Of a DNA stretch of 64,000 nucleotides, positions 52,487-64,000 are shown piece by piece (positions within the stretch are counted from its first letter, which is position 1; each line of letters starts with the position of its first letter). The DNA is taken from assembly GCA_947000775.1 (NCBI GenBank), contig CAMQGK010000008.1:7652501-7716500 (forward strand), given 5' to 3'. Origin of the DNA: Pterois miles (taxonomy: Eukaryota > Chordata > Actinopteri > Perciformes > Scorpaenidae). The notes beneath the pieces are model-generated. The model made no database searches. It was not told the origin of the DNA and worked only from the letters and a program-made list of their open reading frames with translations. Both the position numbers and the translations under genes were made by a program.

Positions 52487-53672
52487 AGCACTACCATGTA
52501 ATGTCTTTGTTATTGTTCATTTGTGCATTTCAGCTTCAGGACTGTGACCAGTTCATTTGACACTGACCACATTTAAAAATAAATATCTGACCAGCTACAA
52601 TCCCATGAAGAGCAATAAATCTGAACTGAGCACTAAGGATTGCTGGAAGCTCGGGTTCCACTGGCAATCGGTAAACAAAAGGATGTAATGTAGTTTTTGA
52701 AAAACATATTACTGTTAAACACCAATTCTCTCAGCAAACAGTGAAATATTACATCTGGATATAACCGTCTATCAGAGCTTATATTCTAAAGAAAACACAA
52801 AACTGGATTTTGCAATTTGGCCACCAACTGACACTTTTTTTTCTTAAATTTTAAATCTGCATTCCTACTTTTCCTCCCTTATAGCTTTTTCCTCCTGTTC
52901 CCTCGTCTGCTGTTTGTTATAACTGGCAGATTAGAGCTCAGGCTGCCAGCTGACGAGGGGAGATGTGGCACAAAGCACAAGAGCCCTATGTAAGCACAAA
53001 CTGTAATGACTATAATCACTGGCTGATCCTGCTGCTGCCTCTGATGTAGGTGGGTTGAGTCCACTCAGTCTACTGACCACTGACGGGACAAAACAACAAA
53101 CAAATGAATAAATGAATGGGTGACTAATTGGAATTAATGACAGAAAGAGAAAGAATAAGGAAACAGCCAATAAGGGAACAGAAAGGTTTGTCCACGTTGG
53201 AGAGTAATAACAGAGGAACTGGTGTGCACCACTGTTCCCTTTCAGAACTACAGTGATTCATATCAGGAGGAAAACACCAACCAAGTGGCAGGACAGAAAG
53301 GTTCACCAGCTTTTAAAAGTTCAGGAGGTAAAAAAAAAAAAACGCAATGCTGAATCTGCTTCCAATGCACCAAATTGCTTTGAGTGATTTTCCATAGAAT
53401 TCACATCAAAGCGGTTTGCCTGGAGGAAGTCAAATAAGAGCGGAGACGGTTCGGCTCGCGTACTGCACTGAGGGGACGTCTCTGCGGAGTTCTCCCACAG
53501 TTCGTATATGTTTGATGAAACAGTCCCTGTCAGGGAGCGCAAACTCTCCATTTGCTTTCAGTTAAAAAGAGCAAACACAGCCAAAGTACCCCACCTCCGA
53601 CAAATCCACACATTGGTATTGGTTCCCGTGTTGAGAGGAGAAAAATATGCACAAGGTGCTTCGGGGACTTGG

Positions 53673-53692
53673 AGTGTGTGTGTGTGTGTGTG
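53673..53692. repeat. GT microsatellite
   Basis: About ten GT units in a row, within the intron. Confidence 0.95.
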
Positions 53693-54644
53693 CAAAGACA
53701 AAGTATGTTGCTATTGTTTGCTTCGTGGGCACTGCGGTGTGTGTCTTTGTGTACACACTTGTGAGAGTTTGTGTTTGTAGGAAAGGGAGGGAGGGGAGCG
53801 GGGTAAAAAAAGTGACGGACGGGTCAATATCTCCATCCCTCTGCTGGGAGCCATTACGCTTTAGTGATGGTCTTCGCCACCCACGGTCGACTTCATTCAT
53901 TATCTTTCCCAGCTGCACGCCGCAGCATCCATCTTTTCTCATTCAGCCTGTCTCCTGGCACAGCACACAAAAAAAACAACCTTTAAGACTCCCATGAAAA
54001 CCTCAACAAAATGTTACAAGGAGAAAGGCCTTGAGCACTGTGCATTTAGCTCTTGAGTAAAACCAGGAAGTATTTAAAGTCTGACTGTTCAGTGTCATTT
54101 GGTGTCGCTCTTTTCAGTGAGAATTACCAGTCCCTGGAGGCCTATTGTTTACATAGAGAGGCTTGCTAAGGAACATGTTTTCTATTGTGGAGCTGCTATA
54201 GGAAAATGAACATTTTATATGCCCCGGTTATTTTGAGTTACGACAAAGACACCCCAAGCTGGGGGTTATCAAACAAACTGTAACAGCCATGCTAATGCCC
54301 TGTAAGTGTTGTTCCTGCTTCTGCTCAGGAGGGTTGGGTGTTTTTGATTGAATTCAGCGAAACAACACTGATTTTATTAAGTCATCTGCTTAAGTGCTGT
54401 GCCACCAAAGGGGCGTTTCAAGTGAGAGAATTATTGCAAACGTTTAGTTCATGTTTTATTGTTAGTCTCGAGAGCTGGAATATAGCAAAGATATCCATGT
54501 TGGTGTGCCATCTACTGTAGTGTCAAATGCACAATACCAAATCCCACCAGGAAGTACCACAACTGTTTTTTTTTTTTTCCCCCCTGATGTATATTTTTTT
54601 GAAAGACGAACGCAAAAACAGCCTTGGTATTATAATGCCCGTTC

Positions 54645-54790
54645 AAAAGACACATGTTCAGAACGGGCTGAATGCTTGGCCTACGGTGTTGCTGTTCTCG
54701 AGAAACGTTCATCCAAACAACTTCACACTCGACACTGAGCTTCCTTGGGCCCTGAGCAATACACCTGCCATGGCGTAGTGGCGTCACACA
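54645..54790 (+). repeat. Dispersed repeat, copy 2 of the 14.2-kb family
   Basis: Aligned with 14150-14285 in the same orientation. It is preceded by a T-tract and GATGTATA-like sequence not shared with the other copy. Confidence 0.8.
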
Positions 54791-57235
54791 CCAAGTCACG
54801 GCTATTCATGGTCAGACACATCTGTGAAATACACTTAGAGGCAAGATAAAAGTGGTAAAGTTATAAGTCAGGATGGCAAAAACATACATAATATGAGTTG
54901 AAATGAAAGAGCGCTGCTGTCTCTGTAGGCTATCCACTCATACTCGTGTACCTGTGTAAGTGTGAAGATGATCAGATGAGCGGTTTTTGAGATATGCGAA
55001 GGGCATACAGAGATTCCTTGCTTCACAGTTAGATAAGCACCTATAATCATTGTCCCTGTTCAATGAGATATCCCTGTTTACCAACCAGCCCTTTAATACA
55101 CAAGATGCCAGTCAGCTGGAGTGATTTAGCCTCATTTTTAGACTATATGCTAATTCGTAAAGAAACAACAAAACACTCTAAAGCCAGCCACTGGGACTGC
55201 TGATTGGAACCACAAAAGGAATTTATTTTTATTGGTAGCATTTGATTGCATCATCAAAATCACAGTCATTATATCAATCAACCCAGAAGAAATCCTACAT
55301 CTTCATCTGGCATCTGTCTTTAGTAGAGTATGTGAAAAGTTGTGAAAAAAAAGTTTCCGAGTTCATCTAGTTCTTTATGCGAGCACACAGGAGTGTTTTT
55401 TCCAGTCTTGACAGTCGATCTATATTACCTGCTTGGTTTGGCAGCTCCATATATCACATCGTATACATACGGTGTTGCTGGCTTCCGACTGGCTCTTTCA
55501 TAACAGACACGGGTCAAAGGGTTGAGAGTGACTTGGAAGCACACTATACTGTATGCTGAAGTTTTCATTCACTTACACTTCAGATTTCCCCTACTGGTGT
55601 GAGGATTCAAAGCTGCTTTAGTAAGAAATAACCTTTTAAACCCACAGGTTGTATGGGAGTCTGGAGGGTAATAGAGAAGTGTTACATACATATTCAAACA
55701 ACCTGCACCTCTGCACTTGTACACAGAATCATACCGACAAGTTATCTATAATGGCACAGCAGATTCGGCTATTATTCTAAAGCTGTAGAGTTTGTTTTCC
55801 AAAATGCCATGAGACCTGCTCAACGCAGATTAAAATGCAAAGAGGAAGATGGGGAATGAAATGCATACAACATAAATACAATGGGTGAGTGTGGGTGTGG
55901 AGTTTAAGCGCAGCACTGAAGGGCTCACTGCCCTCTAGTATTTACACATCTGCTCGCAAACACATGCATGTAACTACATGTTCAACAGATGATTGATCAA
56001 TATGAATGATGAATGAACACAGTTTGCTACTCTGCAGCGTTAGCAACATGCTACAAAACCATAGGAAACCATCAAGCTCCGTCACCCTGTTTGTACAAAC
56101 ACTACGGGTGACAAAACATCGGCATATTACGTTTTTTTTTTTTATAGGATTAACTACGTGGAACTAAGCAGAAATGAATAAAGTGCCAAGTGACGGTTCA
56201 GTGTTGAGAAGATGGAGTGTTTATGTGCATGAGCTATATGAATGACCTTTATCAGGCTCTATTAGGTATGGAATAAGAGTTCCATTAGGGATGGACAAAC
56301 AAAGGTCAAGATTGATCATCTCTCACAAACTATTTCCACTGCTTACATAAATCCAACGCCATTTCTCAAAAAAAATTAGCATCTTGAGCTCATTTTTTTT
56401 GCCTCCTGACAAACATAATCCCTCTTAGTCATTCATACAGATTAGTAGCTTTCATAAGATTTTTACATCACACGGTTTCGCCTCTCTCTAATATTGTGTT
56501 TGGAAGATAAGCCGCAGTTCATCCCAATGCAACAAGCTGAGACAAATACAGTGGCACGAGTGGAGAGATGATCGACTAGACTTCTTCTCAGTATGTTAAA
56601 AATCGGAGTTCGTACTAGGATTCTATGGATGTGGGCGATATATGGATTCATCTATGAGGTCCTTTGCTTGGCGATAGTCCAAGAGCCTAAAGTAAAGCTT
56701 GATAAACACATGCTTTTCCTGTTCTGCCACATGTTTGGATGAGTGGGCTCTTTCAGTGAGGTGATGACTAAAACAATATTCTGTAACTGAGAGGAGAGAC
56801 TGAGCTTGTTTATGGCTCACGATGATTGATGAGACAAATATAAACGATGGTCAAAACATTTTCCATCTCTGATTTGTTCTATTTGTACATTTCCCCATTT
56901 ACTGAAGCCTACACCAGGAAGTAATCCTGCTTCGTGATTTGTTTTTCTGTAGTTTATGTATTTTCTATTATCACTTACTGTGGAGAAGAAATGCATCCAG
57001 CGTTTTGTTTTAAGCACATCTGAGCTTGTGGTGACTATTCATTAATATGTATTCAACACCAATGTCAACTATATGGAAACAGTCTGTAGGGCAAAAAAAC
57101 AATGTCCACAGCAGCGGTCATGACAAGTTCAAGCTGTACTCCAGCAATATAGCCTGAATGGAGCACAGCAGCAAAACTGTATACTGTACTGCCGCTATTC
57201 TGTCTTTCAGAGGCAGTAGCAGGCTGTTTTAAAGC

Positions 57236-57545
57236 TGGTTGAAGGTACTGGTATCATATGAAACAAAAAAAAAAACTGAGGAATCCATTGTTATCCACCA
57301 TGCTAGCTTGTTGGGAACCCACTAAATAATGCTACCAAGGTACGCTAAATTATAGAGGATCAACTGGATTGGTCATTTTCAAAGGGGTCCCTTGACCTCT
57401 GACCTTAAGTATATGAATGAAAATGGTCTCTATGGGTTCCCACAAGTCTCCCCTTTACAGACGTGCCACCTTTATGATAATCACATGCACTTTAGGGCAA
57501 AAAACATGCAGTACAAATGTTATTTTTGCCTATTGTAAAATGATA
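57236..57545 (+). repeat. Partial copy of the 39-kb MITE-like family
   Basis: It shares TCATATGAAAC, TTCAAAGGGGTCCCTTGACC, CTCTGACCT, TTTACAGAC and ATGATAATCACATG with 39064-39730 in the same order and orientation. It breaks off after about 57500. The following sequence to about 58230 has the look of another repeat but no partner in the window. Confidence 0.75.
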
Positions 57546-60500
57546 AGCTTGAATATTTCTGTATAATGGGTTCCCTAAACCGTTTAAGAACTGCATAAAC
57601 TGGGTATCACTGTAAAGCCGAAGCTCTTGTGAATCCAAAGAGCCCAGTTGGATTCATGTGTGATGATGTTCATCCCCAAAATGCCATTTCATTGTAGTGA
57701 GGCCATTTTTAGAAACTTGACCTCACTGTATAAAATGACCTGTGGTGACCTCTAGGATAATCACAGCCTCATGAAACTTTACAGCCACAAACTAGAGACC
57801 TGGAGCATTCAGAGGATGGATGGCTTTCCAAGGCAGATTGAGCATAAAGGGGTTTCTGAGCAGTTTCCACAACAGAAGAGCTTGTCACTTAAAAATGCAG
57901 CTGTTACAGAAATCTTCAAATGTCAAAAGTTTTTGAAACCAAATTACAGCACGGCTTTTTCTGCAATGTTCGTCAAAGTTGTGGTGTCTTAATGCAGTAT
58001 TTTGGAGGGATTTTTGATCTTTGTCATCAGTTCTCAACTGCTAAAAAAGTGGTTGAATCCAGCACTATATCTGTGTAACAAATGGTATCATCCCAAAAAT
58101 TGCTGCAACAACTTATAAGGCATGATAGTGAATAGGAATAAACATCACAACCTTATATAATCATGTTCTAAGCCCTTATACAATGTGAAAATGTCTTTTA
58201 ATTAATTAATAAACTTTTACTTCTTATTCACGACCAGAACAATTTCACACACTGAGCGTCATCTCTATGTGGCATATACTGCTGACTTTTTATCCACCCC
58301 AACATCCTCTGTCATGGTAAAGGGTGAAAACATTGCACACATTTTAGTTTACCGTTATTTATTTGATTGATACTGATTTTATCTGACAGTCTGAAACAAA
58401 CATGAAACAATAATTAAGTGACTGGAAACAATTATATATGATCATGTTAAATTTATCATTTTTTATTGACACTGTTCACATGAAAAGTCTCTGTTGCGAG
58501 AAAATTTGGGTTTTAGACCAAAGAAGTGGAAAAAACTAAGACAAAGAGTTGCAGAGACTTTTCTGGGCTGTTGTCAGGCAACATGGATCTGAGTTCAGAC
58601 CAGACGAAGGTTATCGCCTCAGGGGACATACCCCCTCCGTGACGAGCATTGCACAGCGACTGCTGTCTAAAACCATAGGATGTTTCATGAGAGAATCAGA
58701 GTCATGTTTTCTGACACAAAGGCTGAAAAGCTAAAAGCTCTTAAAAGACACACAGTCCTACATCAAAATAAACAAAGTGTAGATTGAAGTTACTCAGCAC
58801 AGCTTGCTGTGCTTTGGATTCGTACCGATTAATAACAAGCATTCTGACCTGTTTTACCAGGGATGTAACTGAGAAAGGTCTTCAGAGATTTCATATTTCT
58901 ATTTGCACAACTTTGTGGCACAAATGGCTGCTGCTACTGAATCTTAAATAAGTGTCATAAATTTGAGCACTACTCTGAGTAAGTCTGAGTGGCTGAAAGG
59001 AGGACAAACCTCTGAGCTCCTCAGCCGATGTTTACTTCACCTTTAGCCCTAACAGCTTGCTCCAAACACTCTGCTAGTGCAAGTGGAGAGCTAAAACAAA
59101 AGGGAAGAAAATATTTTTGCAGCGTAGTGAATGTGCATGAAATTTACAAGCTAAAAGCTTATATAGTTAGCTTTGTTTTTAGGAATAGACGTTAAAAATA
59201 CAGCTCTATATAAGCCCTGGGGCACATCAAACTTGAGCACCACTGCAATTTCTGTGCAAGAATTTTAAACAAGACTCCTCCTCTTGTTATTTCTGAAGAA
59301 GAAGTAATCCCACTGCAGACAGATCAAACTTGCCCAGCCAGCCTCTTTGAAATTAATCCATCTATTTTGGTGCCACAACAGGTATTAGGTGATGCAATTT
59401 CTCCCTCCACCTGAAAGGTCAAGCCTTGATTCTGCACATGCTGTCGACATCCATCTGGCTGTGCACACCAAAATTCCATTAAACTATGAATTTGGCACAT
59501 GCTGGAGAGCGCTGGGCGAGTTAGACGCTTCCAAACTCGACATTAGGAGAAAAGAGAATTACTAATCTCAGTAAATCCAGTAAAACTGCTTTTTGCAGCT
59601 AGAGTTTATAATGCAAGTGTATTGTTATACTTGTATGATAATTAATTTAGATGAGGTTTAGAGTTCATATTGCTGCAGTTCAATTGAATTCTTTCACACT
59701 CTGGTAATATACAATCATTCTTTTGAGGCAAGAGCGTTGGTGTGATGAATTGTCTTTGACACCAATGCTAGACCTTTTTCATAAATGCATTCACATGTAG
59801 AGCTTATCTCTGCTTTCAAGGCAGCAAGTGGTCTTATAGAGCATGGACGTGAGTGTCTGAGTCCTGGCTCTAAAGGGCAGAGATAAACTCAGCAGAATAA
59901 TCCTCAGCCGGTTTCCTGAGATGTCAGGAGATACGCATCTTGAAAATTGCGCAGTACAAAAAGAGAGCAAAGAACAATGTTTTATTTAAACTTGATAGCG
60001 ATTCCAAGTTCTGCAAATATTAGTTTAAATCTTTCTCTCTCACGCACACACTGAACCGCAGCCTTGTGGTAACACCCATAAATAATGTATCATGTCTTTG
60101 TTTCATCCTGTAAAATCAACTGAATCCACAACTAATGTTTAGATTTTTCCATACAGAATCATCATTAACGTCATGGCTCATTTTTATACTGTTGCCTTAA
60201 TTAGAGAAATGGTCGGGAAGCAATGTTGTATGTAAATTTTTTCATCATACATGCAGAGATGTATGATTTATATGATGCAGTAGCTATGACAGCGGTTAAT
60301 TAAAGCACTCCTGTCAATATATCCCCCGACTGCTCTCATTTAAAACAAGGCAACAGGGATTATTTGCCATGGAGGACTGACAACTCAACATACAATATGT
60401 GACAGTTCAGCAGACAGAATATCGTGTCCCATGGGGTGGCTCTTCCCTCAGTTATGATCACGGAGTAACATGTCAATTGTCTGAGAGGCTTTTGCGTTGT

Positions 60501-61980
60501 ATGGATGGCATTTCTTAGAGCAATAAAGATCTCAGCGTGGAAACTAATAGAGGACTGAATGTAATATGTATGGATGAAGTCATCAGAGGCAGCGGGGATA
60601 TTATTTTGAGACAGATTATTACCAAGTCACTGCTGGTGAATAGACAAGGTATTTCTGCTTGTTTCAGGACAATAGTTAATTAAGACATGTTTTGAAATAC
60701 GTTGCTATGAGAAGAATAGGCATTGATTGGCTTTCACTCCTACTCAATTTACAGGCACCCACACTGTGAAACTGACCTGCTCACACTGATACGCATAACA
60801 CAAGCCTAAAAAAGAAAAACAGTTTTTTTTAAATAATACATCTCTTCCAAAACAAATAAATAAAGCCTGAGGTATGATTTGAATATCTGTCAAAAACAGG
60901 AAGCATCTAATCTCATGTGTATGTAAATCCTAATGCCCACGGGGTCTCTCCAGGTGCCTGTAAGGAAGGCAGAAGGGAGGGTTGAAATGTGCAATAACTT
61001 CAGGAATCGATTTGTTTGGTGGGTGAGACTTATTCACTGGGGCCTGCCCGTCTAATGATTTACGATTTCCAGGATGAATTTTTCTATTCTTGCCAACAAA
61101 TGATGCTGCTCCCCTACCTTTCCTGGTGATGCTTGATTTATCTCCGGGAGAAGGCCCCTTGGGACTTTGAGCCTGTAGGCCATTTTAGGCTAAGCCTTAT
61201 TTCAGGGGGAAGGTGTCAAAGTGAGGATTGGGTCATATTCTTTTTTTACAAGCAATAATTTGATGTGCAAGGTGTGATTTCTGATGGGCGTATACATGTG
61301 TGCATCAGTGACTAAATTGAAGTTGTGTATGTATGAGCACTAGCATCTCTACAGGCCGGCTAGTGTGCACACAAGCATGCACATGCATTCACACAGGCAA
61401 TATAGTCTCTCTAGCGCATAAATCCAGAAATATTCCAGTGACAGGCCCCATTGAATTGCTGACCAGGGTTAGCCTTTTTAACCTTTCCCGCTGGGATTCT
61501 GAGCCCATCTCAAGAGCATCGCTGCAAGCATCAGATTCTTGGGCCAGATACCCAGTGGGGCCACTGCTGTGCTGGCCTTCGGACTGACAGACGGGGAATA
61601 AAAAGAGGCAGAAATGCCACTGCTTTGACTTTTTCTTTTCTTTTTTTTTTTTTTTAAGGCATCAAGTCCTGTTTGTTGCACACAAAGAGTGGCGTCTGCT
61701 GCTGGTTCCAGTCAAAGAAATTCTGTGGGGAGCTTATGTGGCTGCGTGCACTGTGCAGCAGCAACAAAAAGATTTTAATCCTTTCCTTGGACCATTATTC
61801 AATCTCTATTTTGGGGAAATGGAAGAAATTCTGTCTGAACAAAGAACACAAAACTACTCACAGCAACACTCGAACAGAATAGCTCTCCATTCTGTGTATT
61901 TATAATCTACACACAAATCAATACACATACTGTATCGCCGATCCCCACCACCATCTCTCTCCCTCTCTCACTTTCCCAAG

Positions 61981-61998
61981 CACACACACACACACACA
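61981..61998. repeat. CA microsatellite
   Basis: Nine CA units in a row in the intron, following CT-rich sequence. Confidence 0.95.
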
Positions 61999-63497
61999 AC
62001 AAGGCCTGCCTTTAAGCACAGATTTTTCATTTCCAGTCGCTGTCACCATGGTAACTTCCAATGTCCGACTTGGGCCAGTATGTGCTTCCAGCACTTTCCT
62101 TCTTCAAAGCCCCTTTTCAAAGCCTAAAACCGCATTGCTTCACTGATGGTCACCCATAGTGCTTAGCTTCTAGGAGGGTGTTTAGCTGCTAATTACCTCA
62201 TATGACAAAAGGACGACCAGGTGCCTCTAATAACAAACCACTCTATCTATACAAGCCGCAAGGTTTAGCAATAAATAAACCCCTCTTTAAAGCTGCTTGC
62301 TTCCCTCAAGTCCTTCAAGCAAAACAAACAAAATGAAAGCGGCTGAGCATGACCTTGCAGGTTTTGAACAAACTGTATGTTTACATGCTCACTTTAACCT
62401 TTTTATACATTCAAAATGGCCACCTTTAATGCCACGAAGAGGAGTGTCTTGGCAGAGACGCCCAAACGACAATCAAATATTCCTGCGTTGACCGATCGAT
62501 GAGAGCCCCCCCACCCCCGACCTTCCTCATTCACATCTCAATAATGAAAGACGAGCAGGGGTTATGAGTAACCTTAGCGTTCGATACAGGAGGGGTCAGG
62601 CGTCGATAGCTCGGCAAGGGTCCAGGCTTGCATTGGCATGCAGGAAATCACCGCGGGTCTTAAGGAATTGTCCTGAAGGAAGCAGGGTTGGGATTAAAAG
62701 CTTGGGATTGACTGAACTCTCCTGTCTCCTGTGTCAATATGCCCAAGGTACTGACAGTCACGACTTTAGTCTGAGGGGAAAGTAATTTACTGGCCCGTAA
62801 AGGCACAAAGGCCCTAACTCAGTACAAGATGTATCAATTATGTTGGTAGGTAAGATGGCAGCAGTGGCAAAATACTCCTCGAGTATGGTGACATATTTTA
62901 CATTTGCAAGATCTTCATTAAACATTAATCATAAACCTGTAGAGGACGATTAAAACATTATCTGTGAATGTCACACTTTATTAGAGCGGCAACTAATGAT
63001 TATTTTTTATTAGCAATTATTCTGTTCTTGTTCAGTCTTGTTTTTTGATAAATCAACTAACTGTTAAGGCTTTTCAAATTCCTTAGACAAAACTGAGAGA
63101 ACAAGTACTTGTAAAGTGTACTGCAAACTCATTTTGACAAACTGGCACTATTGAAGGTATTCAGATTTAGCTACTGGCAGTTACATTTTGTAATGTACCC
63201 ATGGATGTACAGATACCTATCACTGGATAACTTTAATACTGAAGAAAACTTAAAAATGTCAGGATTCTCAGGCAAGTTTGAGTCAAGAGTGTCTTTTTTT
63301 CCTATGATTTCTACACAGATTTTGCAGATTTTACTTCTATCGATTAACTAACCACTTATTCGAGTCATTGTTTAAGCACTGTGGTCAATTTTTTGTTACA
63401 ACAATGTGTGTAAACATTAAAGGCTCTTTACTTTAATAAGACTTCACTGAGAAGCTCTGCTTCATGAACACTCGGTGTGACTGCTTCAGATTTATGC

Positions 63498-64000
63498 AGA
63501 GCTTTCCTTTGGCAGACCGGGAGCAAGCAAGGTGAACAAGGTGGGAACACCAAGTGCAAATACTGATATAGTTCTGGCCCTTTCCTGCACTCGTAAGGTG
63601 ACAAGGAGTTCCTTGTATTTCACCCCACGCAGCACCACTGTCTCATTGAATTTGTCAAGGGATGTCAAGACATTTAGCTGTCTTTTAACTTCTCTTACAT
63701 ACCAAAAGGTCTCCTGAGATACAGCCTGAGGAGGACGGGAGTCGCATTCTGCTGGAAAACAAAGTCTAGAGTGTGTCATCCTGTCGGATTCTTTCTGCTC
63801 GGCTTGTTTCCCAACTCCGCTATGTATTTGGTGTCAACGTCTGTTTGTAGCAGAAGATTTATTGCAAAACACTTTGAAAAGTGACAGGTTTTTGGAGCGC
63901 ACTTTGTTGTGCTGTTGTACACAACATAAAATGTGTTATCCTCACCTAATTCCATCATTTCTGGTATCTCTGATGACCTGAGGCCCGTCTTCTCGCAGAG
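63498..64000 (-). other. Unassigned open region, possible pseudogene remnant or exon pair
   Basis: On the minus strand, one frame is open from the window edge to a stop at about 63776, including EIPEMMELGEDNTFYVVYN and CAPKTCHFSKC. A second frame, overlapping its end, is open from 63779 to a TAA at 63498-63500, including QETFWYVREVKRQLNVLTS and GVKYKELLVTLRVQERART. Both look more protein-like than the other intronic frames. A TTTTCCAG acceptor-like site lies just before CAGAATGCG in the second frame. A TTAG|GTGAGG donor-like site lies in the first, and ATTAAA lies about 60 bases after the final stop. I do not recognise the family. A frame-broken copy of a gene or transposon protein is as likely as a real 3' exon. 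Confidence 0.3.

Larger units (their letters stand above)
48943..64000 (-). other. adgrl3: adgrl3 intron upstream of the RBL exon (partial)
   Basis: No exon for the first half of the lectin domain (family wording around CPGTDVIMIESANYGR) or for the signal peptide was found in these 15 kb, so they probably lie beyond 64000. Contents are repeat copies at 52417-52486, 54645-54790 and 57236-57545, a GT microsatellite at 53673-53692, a CA microsatellite at 61981-61998, and an unassigned open region at 63498-64000. The rest is AT-rich unique sequence in which I recognise nothing. Confidence 0.75.

Noticed and set aside
52879..53170. Overlapping minus-strand open frames near 53 kb, checked as the missing lectin exon or signal peptide
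   Set aside because: One frame is hydrophobic at its start, but no lectin cysteine pattern or phase-compatible donor follows.
53641..53997. Plus-strand 116-codon open frame over the GT microsatellite
   Set aside because: The Val/Cys-rich translation comes from the GT repeat itself.
1..64000. CRISPR arrays, bacterial operons or a new multi-gene system
   Set aside because: There are no regularly spaced direct repeats with unique spacers, no ribosome-binding-site-led gene strings, and every firm coding segment is a spliced exon of one vertebrate gene.

Overview
This window is teleost fish genomic DNA, probably from a spiny-rayed (perciform-like) species. It lies inside one large gene on the minus strand, the adhesion G-protein-coupled receptor latrophilin-3 (adgrl3, formerly lphn3). 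The vertebrate call rests on spliced coding exons with GT-AG borders, long AT-rich introns, microsatellites, and many old dispersed repeats of a kind I recall from other fish genomes. The paralogue call rests on olfactomedin-exon wording that matches latrophilin-3 as I remember it and differs from latrophilin-2.

Reading 5'->3' on the minus strand (high to low coordinates), six coding exons are visible. They are: the second half of the Gal-lectin/RBL domain (48942-48833); a 15-nt microexon encoding KVEQK (35141-35127); the whole olfactomedin propeller (32573-31773); a Thr-rich linker plus the first half of the hormone-receptor motif (17315-16947); the rest of the hormone-receptor motif (12581-12478); and the start of the GAIN domain (7952-7767). 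All junctions agree in phase, with or without the microexon, so a continuous reading frame of about 1.6 kb runs through them. The signal peptide and first half of the lectin domain should lie beyond 64000, or undetected in the last 15 kb. The rest of GAIN, the GPS, the 7TM region and the tail should lie beyond position 1.

Everything else is intronic. It contains at least five dispersed repeat families with two or more copies here, one MITE-like element with terminal inverted repeats at 39.1-39.7 kb, a second TIR-like element at 24.2-25.2 kb, and simple repeats. Near 63.5-64.0 kb there is an unassigned pair of open frames on the same strand, possibly a pseudogene remnant or an uncharacterised exon.

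Together the exons build the extracellular part of a synaptic adhesion receptor. The lectin domain binds teneurins, the olfactomedin domain binds FLRT proteins, and the HormR/GAIN part holds the self-cleaving, signal-transducing region. I see no bacterial-type system, CRISPR array or new gene cluster. The most rewarding element is the microexon, with an intronic layout typical of neural microexons.
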